DNA from: Methylomonas sp. UP202
Lineage (GTDB): Bacteria > Pseudomonadota > Gammaproteobacteria > Methylococcales > Methylomonadaceae
Direction: 5' to 3'
Length of the DNA stretch: 64,000 nucleotides
Assembly: GCF_029910655.1 (NCBI RefSeq)
Contig: NZ_CP123897.1
Span: 1,426,001-1,490,000, forward strand
This document shows, piece by piece, positions 26,384 to 35,446 of the stretch; positions within the stretch are counted from its first letter, which is position 1, and every line of letters starts with the position of its first letter. The notes under the pieces are model-generated. The model was not told where the DNA came from and made no database searches. It was given only the letters and a program-made list of their open reading frames with translations. The translations under genes were made by a program, and so were the position numbers.

Positions 26384-28237
26384 ATGAGCCGCAATCCGGT
26401 CTTTATCGCTTGGGACGCGGCATTCGCCGACGCCTCGCTGGCGATACGCCAACAACGTTACGCCCAGGCGCTGGTTGTGTTGCGTCCGCTAATCGGAGAC
26501 GCCGCGCGCAAAGCCAAGCAGTGGCCGCCGTATCGCCACGCGCTGGCCGGCTATGCCCTGGCCCTTTATCGACACGGAGAGGTCAACGAAGCCTTGCTGC
26601 AACAAAGCCGCTTGCTACTGCTGGCGCCCAACGACGCCGAAGCTCGCGGCAACTTGTTGCTGTTATTACAAACCGAAGCCATCGAATTCCCCGATTCCGC
26701 CGAATTCCGCCGGGTATTGCACGGCGTGCTCGGCCAAACCGAACTGAGCGATTACGCGGTGCCGGCCTGCCGCGCCTTGCTGGCCGACGCCGCCTTCCGC
26801 CAGGCCTTGCAACGGTTGCGCGGCGACGATGCCGAAGTCGTCACCGCCTTGCGCCAGGGCCGCTTGCGTCCGCTGCTGCAAGCGCCGTTATTGCAATTGC
26901 TGCTGCGTAACACCTTGATACCGCAGCCTGACTTCGAACTGGCCTTGCGCCGCCTGCGCAAGGCGCTGTTGATGCACTACACCGCTGACCCGCACCGCCC
27001 GCCGCAAACCGGCAAGGCCGACTGGGACTTCATCGCCGCGCTGGCGCAGTATCAATGGCTGACCGAATACGCCTACGCCGAAGACCCGGAAGAAAGCCGA
27101 CGGCTGGCCGCGCTGGCTCTGCAGCTGCAAGCCGGCCGCGATCGTCCGGCCGAACCCGCCTGGCAAGCGGCGCTGACTTATTTTGCGTTGTACCGCTCCG
27201 GTCTGGAATTAGCCGATTGCCGGTCACTGTTTTGCCAATCCGCCGTCAGTTGGAAGCCCCATCTGCAAGCTCTGATTCGCGAATGGCAAGCCTGTTTGCG
27301 CGAGCGCACATTGGCGGCAACCGTCGAACGCCTCACCGACATCGCCGACCCGGTGTCCGAACAAGTCCGCCGTCAATACGAAGAACATCCCTTTCCGCGC
27401 TGGCGGCAAGACCCGCAAGCCCGCCAAGTGCAAAGCGCCGGCCAATGGCTGCGCGGCCTGGCCCCCGATTTGGCGCTGTCCGCCGATTTCGACGGCGACA
27501 TCGCGGTACTGACCGCCGGTTGCGGAACCGGCTTGGAACCGATTTCGCTGACCCGGCAAATTCGTATCGGCCGTTATCTGGCGCTGGATCTCAGCCGAGC
27601 CAGCCTGAGCTATGCCCTGCGCATGGCCGGCGAACTGGGCCTGCGAGACCGCATCGATTTCAAACAAGCCGACCTGACCCGGCTCGACGGCTACCCGGAA
27701 CGTTTCGACCTGATTACCGCCAGCGGCGTGCTGCACCACCTGGCCGAACCGCTGCACGGCTGGCGCATCCTCTGCAATCTATTGAAACCCGGCGGGGTGA
27801 TGTTGGTCAGTTTATACAGCGAAGCGGCGCGGCGGCCGGTCGCCGCCGCCCGGCAACTGATCGCCGCCAACGGTTGGCAAGCGGAGCCGGATCGCATGCG
27901 CCAACTGCGCCAAGCCATACTCGCCGGCGACTACCCGGAACTCGCGCCGCTGTTGCAATGGCGCGACTTTTACAACCTCGGCATGTTCCGCGACTTGGTG
28001 TTTCACGCTTGCGAGCACCGCTTCACGCTGCCGCAAATCGCCGCGCAACTGCGACAACTCAATTTGCGCTTCATTGCCATGCGCGGCCTGCCGCCGGCCT
28101 TGAACGCCTTGTACCACGCCGACTATCCGCACGACCCTAACGGCAGCGACTTGGCCAATTGGGCTAGCTTCGAAGCCCACCATCCAAACGCCTTTCGTTC
28201 GATGTATGGATTGTTGCTGCAAAAACCGCCGCCGTGA
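26384..28237 (+). CDS. TPR-containing SAM-dependent methyltransferase
   Basis: A 617-residue cytoplasmic protein with no signal peptide; GAGGAG precedes the ATG. The N-terminal region (about 1-120) has TPR-like helical pairs, the middle is helical, and from about residue 325 there is a class I methyltransferase: VSEQVRRQYEEHPFPRW, motif I VLTAGCGTGLEP, acidic motif II YLALDLS, and RFDLITASGVLHHL. The QYEEHPFPRW lead-in is shared with methyltransferases fused to TPR repeats in other proteobacteria. It probably methylates a protein or peptide; the substrate is unknown. It is the only clearly cytoplasmic enzyme inside the surface-protein cluster, and its position between paralogous secreted proteins suggests a role in their modification. 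Confidence 0.85.
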   Translation: MSRNPVFIAWDAAFADASLAIRQQRYAQALVVLRPLIGDAARKAKQWPPYRHALAGYALALYRHGEVNEALLQQSRLLLLAPNDAEARGNLLLLLQTEAIEFPDSAEFRRVLHGVLGQTELSDYAVPACRALLADAAFRQALQRLRGDDAEVVTALRQGRLRPLLQAPLLQLLLRNTLIPQPDFELALRRLRKALLMHYTADPHRPPQTGKADWDFIAALAQYQWLTEYAYAEDPEESRRLAALALQLQAGRDRPAEPAWQAALTYFALYRSGLELADCRSLFCQSAVSWKPHLQALIREWQACLRERTLAATVERLTDIADPVSEQVRRQYEEHPFPRWRQDPQARQVQSAGQWLRGLAPDLALSADFDGDIAVLTAGCGTGLEPISLTRQIRIGRYLALDLSRASLSYALRMAGELGLRDRIDFKQADLTRLDGYPERFDLITASGVLHHLAEPLHGWRILCNLLKPGGVMLVSLYSEAARRPVAAARQLIAANGWQAEPDRMRQLRQAILAGDYPELAPLLQWRDFYNLGMFRDLVFHACEHRFTLPQIAAQLRQLNLRFIAMRGLPPALNALYHADYPHDPNGSDLANWASFEAHHPNAFRSMYGLLLQKPPP

Positions 28238-28731
28238 CCAAGCGGGCCAGCTTGTGGAACCGACGCACGCGTTTCCTCAACGCGGTTTTGTCCCGTCTAC
28301 CTCGGGAAGAGCGCTAGGAAGAGGAGGAACCAATCGCGTTGGTGGCTGAAAACCTCGGCAGCGAAAACCGGGGCGTGGGGAGAGATAAGGCATTTCGACC
28401 GGATCAAGGAGGGGATTGGCGATGGTTAGCCAACCGGGAACCAGCGTTGATCGGCTCTTGCTGGATTGCCGGGTTTTGCGGGTGCTCATTGCCGTCATAC
28501 CGGCGCGGACCGCCGGTGTCCAGCACGCAAGGATGTGAAGGGCTTGCGCTTATGGGTTCCGGCATCCCGTTGTGCCCTATAGGTAGGCCGAACGACGTGT
28601 TTTCCGTTAACTCAATGGTCGCCGTTCCGCTTTGCGATTGAAAGGCTAGATACGTTACGCGCTTGGATGATTCCGCGTTTTATGCCCGTTAGCTAATTGG
28701 CGGAAATTTTAATCAATCGATGAGGAAACTT
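28238..28731. other. 490-bp spacer
   Basis: No gene seen. ACCGGCG at 28499-28505 and CGCCGGT at 28511-28517 form a small hairpin of the kind found in dispersed intergenic repeats. The last 70 bases are AT-richer and probably carry the promoter of the gene at 28732. Confidence 0.5.
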
Positions 28732-29784
28732 ATGCAACACAAGCTGTTTAAACAATCCGCCTCGGCAACGCTGGCGGCGTTGCTGGCCGGACCGTTTGGC
28801 GCCGCCAGTGCCGGGACGTTGAGCGTCGATTCGGTCGCCGATACCTATCTGAACAGCGATCCCGTGCTGTCCAATCGGGATTGGTCCAATTTCGGGGCGA
28901 TGGGGATTTCGGCGAATCTGGCCAATCCGGCAAAGGGCATGACCACGCCCAGAACCATGGACGCGCTGATTGCTTACGACACGGCGGCGATCAAATCCGG
29001 TTTCGATGCCGAATTCGGCGCCGGCAACTGGCACGTCACCGACGTCAAGGTGAAGTGGTATTCCAATTACGACATCCTCGGCGTGGCCCCTACCAACCCT
29101 CAGCTGAATGTACCGGCCGCCGGTGCGTTCCATATTTCGTTGTTGACCGATAACGGCTGGTTCGACGCGGCCAGTGCCGGCGACAAGGGTTTTGCCAATA
29201 CCGATTTGAATTGGGATTCGGTGTTCGGTGCCGGCGGCAAGTACGGCAAATTGCTGGATGGCGCGCAAGTACTGGGCACCTACAGCTACGGCGGCGGCAA
29301 TTTCAACGGCGGTAACAATTGTCTGAACGAGGTCTGCGCGCCGCGTTTCTGGGATTTGGGCGCCAATGCCGATCTGTACGACAGCATCGCCAACGGCGGC
29401 TTCGTGTCGCTGTTCGGTTCGGCGGCGGACAGCAACGTGAGCTACATCGTCAGCCAACGCAGCGCCGCCGGCGCGCATCCGCAATTGTTCGTCAGCGCGG
29501 CGGCGGGCGTTGCCGCCGTGCCGCTGCCGGCCGGGCTTAGTCTGTTTTTGAGCGGGGGCTTGTCCCTACTGGGAATCGGCCGTCGCCGTGGGCCGCTCGT
29601 GCCGAGCAAAGTCCAAGTAGGACCGGCCCACAACGCGCCCACCCTCTGGGCGAACGAAAAATCCCGCTCGCCCTTCGACAAGGCTCTCCCGAGTGCAGCC
29701 GAAGGGCTGAGGACGAACGGGGTGTTGTATAGACCAACTGCACTTTCTAGGATCATTTCAAACACGTTGGAGCGATGCTCATGA
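28732..29784 (+). CDS. exported PEP-CTERM-like protein, Trp-rich family copy 2, with extended tail
   Basis: The ATG at 28732 is chosen because GAGGAAA lies just upstream; an in-frame ATG at 28720 sits inside that site. The product keeps the family marks NWHVTDVKVKWYSN, WDSVFG and CLNEVCAPRFWDL. The sorting segment is VPLPAGLSLFLSGG...GRRRG, where Trp is replaced by Ser. The frame then continues about 60 residues beyond the usual end, through a palindromic repeat (29668-29720), and stops in an ATGA overlap with the next gene. The extra tail would place soluble sequence after the sorting helix, which could interfere with exosortase processing unless cleaved. Confidence 0.82.
   Translation: MQHKLFKQSASATLAALLAGPFGAASAGTLSVDSVADTYLNSDPVLSNRDWSNFGAMGISANLANPAKGMTTPRTMDALIAYDTAAIKSGFDAEFGAGNWHVTDVKVKWYSNYDILGVAPTNPQLNVPAAGAFHISLLTDNGWFDAASAGDKGFANTDLNWDSVFGAGGKYGKLLDGAQVLGTYSYGGGNFNGGNNCLNEVCAPRFWDLGANADLYDSIANGGFVSLFGSAADSNVSYIVSQRSAAGAHPQLFVSAAAGVAAVPLPAGLSLFLSGGLSLLGIGRRRGPLVPSKVQVGPAHNAPTLWANEKSRSPFDKALPSAAEGLRTNGVLYRPTALSRIISNTLERCS
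29668..29720. repeat. CGCCCTTCGAC...GAACGG dispersed repeat inside coding sequence
   Basis: A longer, internally modified copy of the repeat at 18273-18305: CTCGCCCTTCGACAAGGCTC at one end and GAAGGGCTGAGGACGAACGG at the other. It supplies codons to the C-terminal tail of the gene at 28732. Confidence 0.65.
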
Positions 29785-30683
29785 ACCTACTTTCCCTTCG
29801 CCGCGCCGCGCTGGCGGCCAGCTTGGCCGTGATATTCGCCGGCCAAACCGGAACCGCCTCGGCCGCCACCACGCTGAACATCGACGCGGTCGCCGACACC
29901 TTCCTTTCCAGCGACCCGGACTACGCCGACCGCGATATGTCGGCGTTCGGGGCGATGCAGATTTCCGCCGACTTGCCGGATTACGTGCAGGGCATCATGT
30001 ACCCGCGTACCTTGGATTTACTGGTGGCTTACGATACGGCGGCGATCAAGGCCGGCTTCGATAGCCAATACGGTGTCGGCAACTGGCATGTCACCGACGT
30101 GCGGGTCAAGTGGTACAGCAATTTCGACATCCTCGGCGTGCCCGCGCACAATCCGCAGTTCAACGTGCCGGCCGCCGGGGTTTTCAATATTTCGCTGCTC
30201 GCGAACAATGGCTGGTTCGATAAACAGGCGGCCGGCCCGTTGGGTTTGGCCAATAACGATTTGAATTGGAATTCGGTGTTCGGCGCCGGCGGCAAGTACG
30301 CTAACTTGCTGGACGGCATCCAAACCTTGGGCACCTACAGCTATACCGGCGGTGATTTCAACGGCACCAACAATTGCAGCAACGACGTTTGCGCACCGCG
30401 CTTCTGGGATTTGGGCGACAGCGCCGATCTGCTGAACATCGTCGCCGGCGGCGGCACCGTGTCGCTGTTCGGTTCGGCGGCGGACGCCAATGCCACCTAT
30501 CTGGTCAATCAGCTCACCAAGCCGGGCGGACATTCGCAAATTTTCGTCAGCGCGGAGGCCGGCCCCGCCGCGGTGCCGTTGCCGGCCGGCGTTTGGTTGT
30601 TCCTGAGCGGCGCTTTGCCGTTAATGGCCGGTTGGCGGAGCCAATCCGCCGGCCGCGTTCTTGCGGTTCGAGACGACGATTAA
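29781..30683 (+). CDS. exported PEP-CTERM-like protein, Trp-rich family copy 3
   Basis: A 300-residue paralogue starting in the ATGA overlap with the preceding stop; GGAG lies 8 bases upstream, so the ATG at 29781 is better than the one at 29775. Shared motifs are NWHVTDVRVKWYSN, WNSVFG and CSNDVCAPRFWDL. Signal peptide 1-26 (ending ASAAT). The sorting segment VPLPAGVWLFLSGALPLMAG has only a weakly basic tail. CCP3 begins 12 bases after its stop, so in this unit the secreted protein precedes the peroxidase, the reverse of the CCP1 and CCP2 arrangement. Confidence 0.84.
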   Translation: MNLLSLRRAALAASLAVIFAGQTGTASAATTLNIDAVADTFLSSDPDYADRDMSAFGAMQISADLPDYVQGIMYPRTLDLLVAYDTAAIKAGFDSQYGVGNWHVTDVRVKWYSNFDILGVPAHNPQFNVPAAGVFNISLLANNGWFDKQAAGPLGLANNDLNWNSVFGAGGKYANLLDGIQTLGTYSYTGGDFNGTNNCSNDVCAPRFWDLGDSADLLNIVAGGGTVSLFGSAADANATYLVNQLTKPGGHSQIFVSAEAGPAAVPLPAGVWLFLSGALPLMAGWRSQSAGRVLAVRDDD

Positions 30684-30695
30684 AGCGAGGCGGTC

Positions 30696-32957
30696 ATGCG
30701 AGTCATTCCTTTAGTCATGTTGGCCGGCGCTTTGTTGGCGGCACAAGCGGCGCTGGCGATAGGCCCGGTGCCGGTATCCTTGCGCAACGTGCCGATACCG
30801 CCGGTGCCGGGCCTGCTGGACGGCGCCGCGCCCATCGTCGTCGATAAAAACGCCGCGATCGCGTTGGGCAAGGCCTTGTTCTGGGATCAGGCGGTCGGCA
30901 GCGACGGTCAGGCCTGCGCGTCCTGCCATTTCCACGCCGGCGCCGACGGGCGGGTCAAAAATCAGCTCAATCCTGGTGGGAACAGTGTCCATGCTAGCGG
31001 CCGGACATTCGATACCCTGCCTTCCGGTGGCGGCGGTCCGAATCACACGCTCAGCCTGGACGACTTTCCGTTGCATCAATTCAGCAATCCGGCCGACAAC
31101 ACCAGCCGGGTGGTGTTCAGCAGCGACGACGTGGTCGGCTCCGCCGGCAGTTTTAGCGGGCAATATCAAAGCGTATCGCAATTCGGTTCGGCCAACGATC
31201 GATGCGCGCGCTCCGCCGATCCGCTGTTCAAGGTCGGTTCGGTCGGTACCCGGCAAACCACGGCCCGCAACGCGCCCAGCGTGATCAACGCGGTGTTCAA
31301 CCACCGCAGTTTTTGGGACGGCCGCGCCAATAATATTTTCAACGGCAGCAGCCCGTGGGGCGAGCGCGATCCGGACGCCGGCGTCTGGGTGAAAATGAAT
31401 GCCAAAACCGTCGCCAAGCAACGGCTGCACTTGGTCAATGCTTCGTTGGCCTCGCAGGCGGTCGCGCCGCCGACCAACAGCGCCGAAATGAGCTGCGACG
31501 GCCGACATTGGCAGGACATAGGCCGCAAGGTGTTGTCGCGGCAAGTGTTGCGCGACCAACTGGTGCATCCCCAGGATAGCGTGTTGGGCGCGATGAGTCT
31601 GGCCGCGAACCGGAAGCCGGGCTTGAATACGACTTACCGCAATCTGGTCACCCGCGCCTTTGCTTCGCGCTATTGGTCCTACAGCGGCACCGGTCCGTTC
31701 GGCGCGCCGGTCGGCGGCGGCTTGCCTTACAACCAGATCGAGGCCAATTTCGCGATGTTCTTCGGTTTGGCCATACAGTTGTACGAATCGACCTTGATCT
31801 CCGACCTGGCGCCGTTCGATCTCAGCCCGATCGACGCCAACATGAAACCGACTTGGAGCAACGTCGCCGCCGCCACGCCGGCGGAAACCCAGGCCTTGGT
31901 GGCCTCGTTAAAAAACGGCGTGGAATTGTTCGTGAACAATCATTGCAATCTGTGCCATGCCGGCCCGGCGTTTAGTTTGGCGGCGGTGGCGGCCAATGCG
32001 GCGTTGTTGACGCCGACGCCCGGCGCCAGCTTCGGTCCCCCGGATACGCCAATCGCGTTCGGTCCGAATGCCTTCGGCCCGTTCGGCGCCGCCGCCAAGG
32101 GCGGCATCAATCGCTACGGCAATATCGTCACCCGCGACACAAACATTCAGCAGTTACCGAAATTCATGGACTTGGGCTACGCCAATAACGGCGCCGTCGA
32201 TGTGGAAGACGATCCCGGCGTCGGCGGCACGGACGATTTCGGTAATCCCTTGTCCTATAGCGCGCAATATGTCGAGTATTTGTTGGGCAACGCGACGGGC
32301 TTGCTCGATCCGGGCGTGAACAGCATCCGCGCCTGCGATTTTATCAGCCCGCTGGCCTATAACGTTGCGGTGAATCTGCCCAATGTATTTTTGCCTAGCG
32401 ACGGCTTGCAGGCCGACGGTAGCCGCGAAGGCGTGTTGCGCAATCAAAACTGCACGAATGCGGTGACGGCTTATATCCCCACTCCGGCCGCCGCGCTAGC
32501 CAATTTGTCCGCCAGTAAAATGGCCGTGGCAACCCACGGCGCGTTCAAAGTGCCGACCTTGCGCAACGTGGAATTGACCGGCCCTTATATGCATAACGGC
32601 GGCATGGCGACTCTACGGCAAGTGATCGAGTTTTATAGCCGGCACGGCAATTTCAGCAGCGATAGCCTGCATTTTCATCTGGCCGGTTTTTCGACGTTGA
32701 CGACGACGGAACAAAATGTCACCGATCTGACTAACTTTTTGCTCTCGTTGACCGACGAGCGGGTCAGATACCAAAGGGCGCCGTTCGATCATCCTCAGCT
32801 CATCGTCGCCCACGGCCACCTCGGCGGCGACCTGCAAGTCCAAGCCGGCCACGTCTTGGGCGCAAACTTGGGCCAAGACGAGCTGCTGGCGATTCCGGCG
32901 GTCGGCGCCAACGGCTCTTCGGCACTGATCGCCCCATTTTCGGATCCGCGACCATGA
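30696..32957 (+). CDS. large di-heme cytochrome c peroxidase (CCP3)
   Basis: A 753-residue paralogue of CCP1 and CCP2, colinear along its whole length but diverged throughout, so it is an older copy. Signal peptide 1-22. Heme sites CASCH near residue 75 and CNLCH near 417; the C-terminal YMHNGGMATLRQVIEFYSRHGNF block and the NFLLSLTDERVRYQRAPFDHPQL block are conserved. Closely linked to the two Trp-rich secreted proteins upstream (12-base gap). As for the others, the reaction could be peroxide reduction at the surface or MauG-like protein oxidation; the sequence alone does not decide. Confidence 0.93.
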   Translation: MRVIPLVMLAGALLAAQAALAIGPVPVSLRNVPIPPVPGLLDGAAPIVVDKNAAIALGKALFWDQAVGSDGQACASCHFHAGADGRVKNQLNPGGNSVHASGRTFDTLPSGGGGPNHTLSLDDFPLHQFSNPADNTSRVVFSSDDVVGSAGSFSGQYQSVSQFGSANDRCARSADPLFKVGSVGTRQTTARNAPSVINAVFNHRSFWDGRANNIFNGSSPWGERDPDAGVWVKMNAKTVAKQRLHLVNASLASQAVAPPTNSAEMSCDGRHWQDIGRKVLSRQVLRDQLVHPQDSVLGAMSLAANRKPGLNTTYRNLVTRAFASRYWSYSGTGPFGAPVGGGLPYNQIEANFAMFFGLAIQLYESTLISDLAPFDLSPIDANMKPTWSNVAAATPAETQALVASLKNGVELFVNNHCNLCHAGPAFSLAAVAANAALLTPTPGASFGPPDTPIAFGPNAFGPFGAAAKGGINRYGNIVTRDTNIQQLPKFMDLGYANNGAVDVEDDPGVGGTDDFGNPLSYSAQYVEYLLGNATGLLDPGVNSIRACDFISPLAYNVAVNLPNVFLPSDGLQADGSREGVLRNQNCTNAVTAYIPTPAAALANLSASKMAVATHGAFKVPTLRNVELTGPYMHNGGMATLRQVIEFYSRHGNFSSDSLHFHLAGFSTLTTTEQNVTDLTNFLLSLTDERVRYQRAPFDHPQLIVAHGHLGGDLQVQAGHVLGANLGQDELLAIPAVGANGSSALIAPFSDPRP

Positions 32958-33108
32958 CCGACCGGAATGAGCAAGGTAATAGAGCGAACCCTTGCCATCA
33001 ACGCCGGCGCCGTTTTCAGGAGAACGGGCCGCGAGCTAGACGCTTATCCGCCTTGGGTGCCGGCGCGGAGGGTGTGAATGCAGTTACGATTATTGGGAGG
33101 AGCTTGTC

Positions 33109-33516
33109 ATGCAAAACGAAGATTTAATCGCGACCGAGAGCCAGATCGCCGATCTGGTGCGGTTGTTTTACGAACGGGCCAGCGCGGACTCGCGCCTGAA
33201 AGGTATTTTTGACGGCGTCATTGACGATTGGGACGCCCATCACCGAGTCGTCGAGAACTTTTGGTCGCGCACCCTGCTGGCTACCGACCGTTACCACGGC
33301 AGCCCGTATCCGGTGCATGCGCGCTTACCCATACAAATCGAAGACTTCGATATTTGGCTGGCGTATTTTCGGCCCGTTGCCCGGGAAGTACTGCCGCCGG
33401 CGGCGGCCGAGCAAGCCATCGCTCGCGCCGAACACATGGCGGAGAGTTTCAAGACCGGGATGTTTTTCGACTACACCCCGGCTAAAACCACGTCATGCCT
33501 GAAACCGGGCGATTGA
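33109..33516 (+). CDS. group III truncated haemoglobin
   Basis: A 135-residue 2-over-2 globin. IADLVRLFYERASADSRLKGIF and WDAHHRVVENFWSRTLL match group III truncated haemoglobins, and RYHGSPYPVHARLPI provides the proximal His (about His70). These proteins bind O2 or NO with heme, and group III members are linked to NO or oxygen chemistry without a settled function. GGGAGGA precedes the ATG. It follows CCP3 by 150 bases and may be co-expressed with it and with the cysteine-cluster gene downstream. Confidence 0.92.
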   Translation: MQNEDLIATESQIADLVRLFYERASADSRLKGIFDGVIDDWDAHHRVVENFWSRTLLATDRYHGSPYPVHARLPIQIEDFDIWLAYFRPVAREVLPPAAAEQAIARAEHMAESFKTGMFFDYTPAKTTSCLKPGD

Positions 33517-33550
33517 GGCGACGGACGATGGACGCAGTAAAGGAGCAGGC

Positions 33551-34282
33551 ATGCGCACCGAAGACGCTTTAGGCTTTTACGCGGCCCAGGCTCAAGCCTT
33601 TGCCGAGACGCTGGCCAGCTTTCGCGGCGGCGATTTGATCGGCGCGATATTGACCCAAGCGTTTTCCAGTTTCGACGGCAACGTCGGGTTCGAGGCCGGC
33701 GATTATCCGCCGGTCGATTGCGACAAGGGCTGCGCTACCTGCTGCACGTTGCGGGTCACCGCGACCGCACCGGAAGTGCTGTTAATCGAACGCTTTATTC
33801 GCCACGGTCAAGCGCGCGGCCGGGAATTGAATTTGGCGAAACGGGTGGTCAAGGCCAATGCGGAAACCGCCGGTCTGGACGAGGCCCGGCGGGTGGCCTT
33901 GCGTCGGCGCTGCCCGTTTTTGGAACGCGGCGTGTGCATGATTTATCCGGTTCGGCCCTTGGCCTGCCGCGGCCATGCCTGCTACGACCGCAAGGCCTGC
34001 GTCGCCGCGGCGAAAGGGCGGATTACCGAAATACCTTATTCCGAGCCGCATCGTCAGTTTCGAAGTTTGATTCAAAACGCCTTGCAGTCGACGTTACGCG
34101 ACGCCGGCTACGGCTGGGGTTTGTATGAGCTGAACCACGCCGTGACCCTGGCGTTGGCGGATGCCGCGAATTTGGATCGCTGGTTGGCCGGCGAAAATTT
34201 GTGGCCCGGCGCGGCGATTGGCGACGTGGCGCCAGCGGACATGGCCGCGGCCTTCGATCGCTTGAAGCGGATGACGGAGTAG
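33551..34282 (+). CDS. YkgJ-family cysteine-cluster protein
   Basis: A 243-residue protein. DCDKGCATCC (Cys57, 61, 64, 65) and the later RCPFLERGVCMIYPVRPLACRGHACY form the CxxxCxxCC...C...C...C pattern of the YkgJ (UPF0153) family, which probably binds a metal or iron-sulfur centre. The role is unknown. AAGGAGCAGG precedes the ATG, and the gene lies 34 bases after the truncated haemoglobin, so the two are likely one unit. Confidence 0.85.
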   Translation: MRTEDALGFYAAQAQAFAETLASFRGGDLIGAILTQAFSSFDGNVGFEAGDYPPVDCDKGCATCCTLRVTATAPEVLLIERFIRHGQARGRELNLAKRVVKANAETAGLDEARRVALRRRCPFLERGVCMIYPVRPLACRGHACYDRKACVAAAKGRITEIPYSEPHRQFRSLIQNALQSTLRDAGYGWGLYELNHAVTLALADAANLDRWLAGENLWPGAAIGDVAPADMAAAFDRLKRMTE

Positions 34283-34389
34283 TTGTTTGGCCTGGCTGCG
34301 CCGGGTGTTGAGCGGATTTATGGCGGAGGATCCTTGAGCGTCAGTTGCTCGGCCGCTACGGTACCGAGCAATAGACGGCCTTCGCCGTA

Positions 34390-35436
34390 TCAGGCCGTGC
34401 TCAGGTCGAGATGCCCGGCGATCAAGCTCAATGCGGCGCGGTTGGCGAGCGGATCGTAGGAAGCGGGTTTCAAGATCAAGGTATGCGGACCCAGCGCATG
34501 GTGCAGTGCTCGGATTTTATCCAGACATTCCGCGACGTCGCCGACGATGGCGTTCGCCAGGATGCGTGCCTCGGCAAACGCTTCGGCTTCGACGCCGAAC
34601 GGCAGCTCCGCCGATCCGCTTTGCGCGGCGCGTTGGATTGCCGCGCCCATGTTGCGGGCGAAATCGCGGACGAAGGGCAAGGCGGCGTCGATCGCCGCGC
34701 GCCGATGTTCGGCGCAAAAAAAGTAACGCGACAGTACGAAGGGCGGCGCGGTTCGCGCGGCGCGGGCGCGGTAGGCCGCCAGCGCGGTATGTAGCTTTTC
34801 GACCGGTGCGGCCGACGCCCCCATCAGTCCGTAACCGCGCGTGGCGGCCAGCGCGATACTTTCCGGCGACAGGGCGGCTAGCCAGATTGGAATTCGGGAT
34901 TGCCTTGGGCGAGGGTAGATCGACACTTGTTGGTAGCGGTAATAACGGCCGTCGAAATCGACGTTCTCTTCGGTCAGCAATTTCTCCAGCAAAAGCGCGC
35001 CCTCCAACATGCGCTCGCGGCTCGTCGCCTGATCGACGCCGAAATGTTGAAATTGCAGCGGAAACGGTCCGCCGCGCGCGACGCCTAACAGCAAGCGGCC
35101 GCCGGAGAGCGCATCGACGGTGGCGGCGTCTTCGGCAACTTGCAAAATATCGCGTATCGGCAGCAGTACCGCCGCGCTGCCGAGCCGGATCGTCGTGGTG
35201 GCGGCCGCCAGATAGCTCAAAAGCGGAAAGATCGCCGCGCTGACGCTGAAGGGGTTGAAATGGTGCTCGGTGATCCAGGCTTCGGCGAATCCCAGGCGTT
35301 CGGCATGCTGGACCGTCAGCACGCTTTCCCGCAGGGCTTCGGCACAGAAACCGCCGCCCGGATTCTCGAAATTGGCGAATAGGCCGAAGCGCATGGCTTG
35401 TTGATCGGCGGACGTCGAAACCGATTCGGTATTCAC
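34390..35436 (-). CDS. luciferase-like (LLM) flavin monooxygenase
   Basis: A TIM-barrel FMN- or F420-dependent monooxygenase of the bacterial luciferase superfamily. The block MRFGLFANFENPGGGF then GFAEAWITEHHFNPFS and RLGSAAVLLPIRDILQVAEDAATVDALSGGRLLLGVARGG are diagnostic. I start at the GTG at 35436, 10 bases after the globin stop; the ATG at 35394 that begins MRFGLF is an equally good choice, since neither has a clear ribosome site. The substrate is not evident. It is the last gene of an fdsA-globin-monooxygenase unit and could use reduced flavin supplied indirectly from formate oxidation. Confidence 0.85.
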   Translation of the reverse strand: MNTESVSTSADQQAMRFGLFANFENPGGGFCAEALRESVLTVQHAERLGFAEAWITEHHFNPFSVSAAIFPLLSYLAAATTTIRLGSAAVLLPIRDILQVAEDAATVDALSGGRLLLGVARGGPFPLQFQHFGVDQATSRERMLEGALLLEKLLTEENVDFDGRYYRYQQVSIYPRPRQSRIPIWLAALSPESIALAATRGYGLMGASAAPVEKLHTALAAYRARAARTAPPFVLSRYFFCAEHRRAAIDAALPFVRDFARNMGAAIQRAAQSGSAELPFGVEAEAFAEARILANAIVGDVAECLDKIRALHHALGPHTLILKPASYDPLANRAALSLIAGHLDLSTA

Positions 35437-35446
35437 GGCCAATCCG

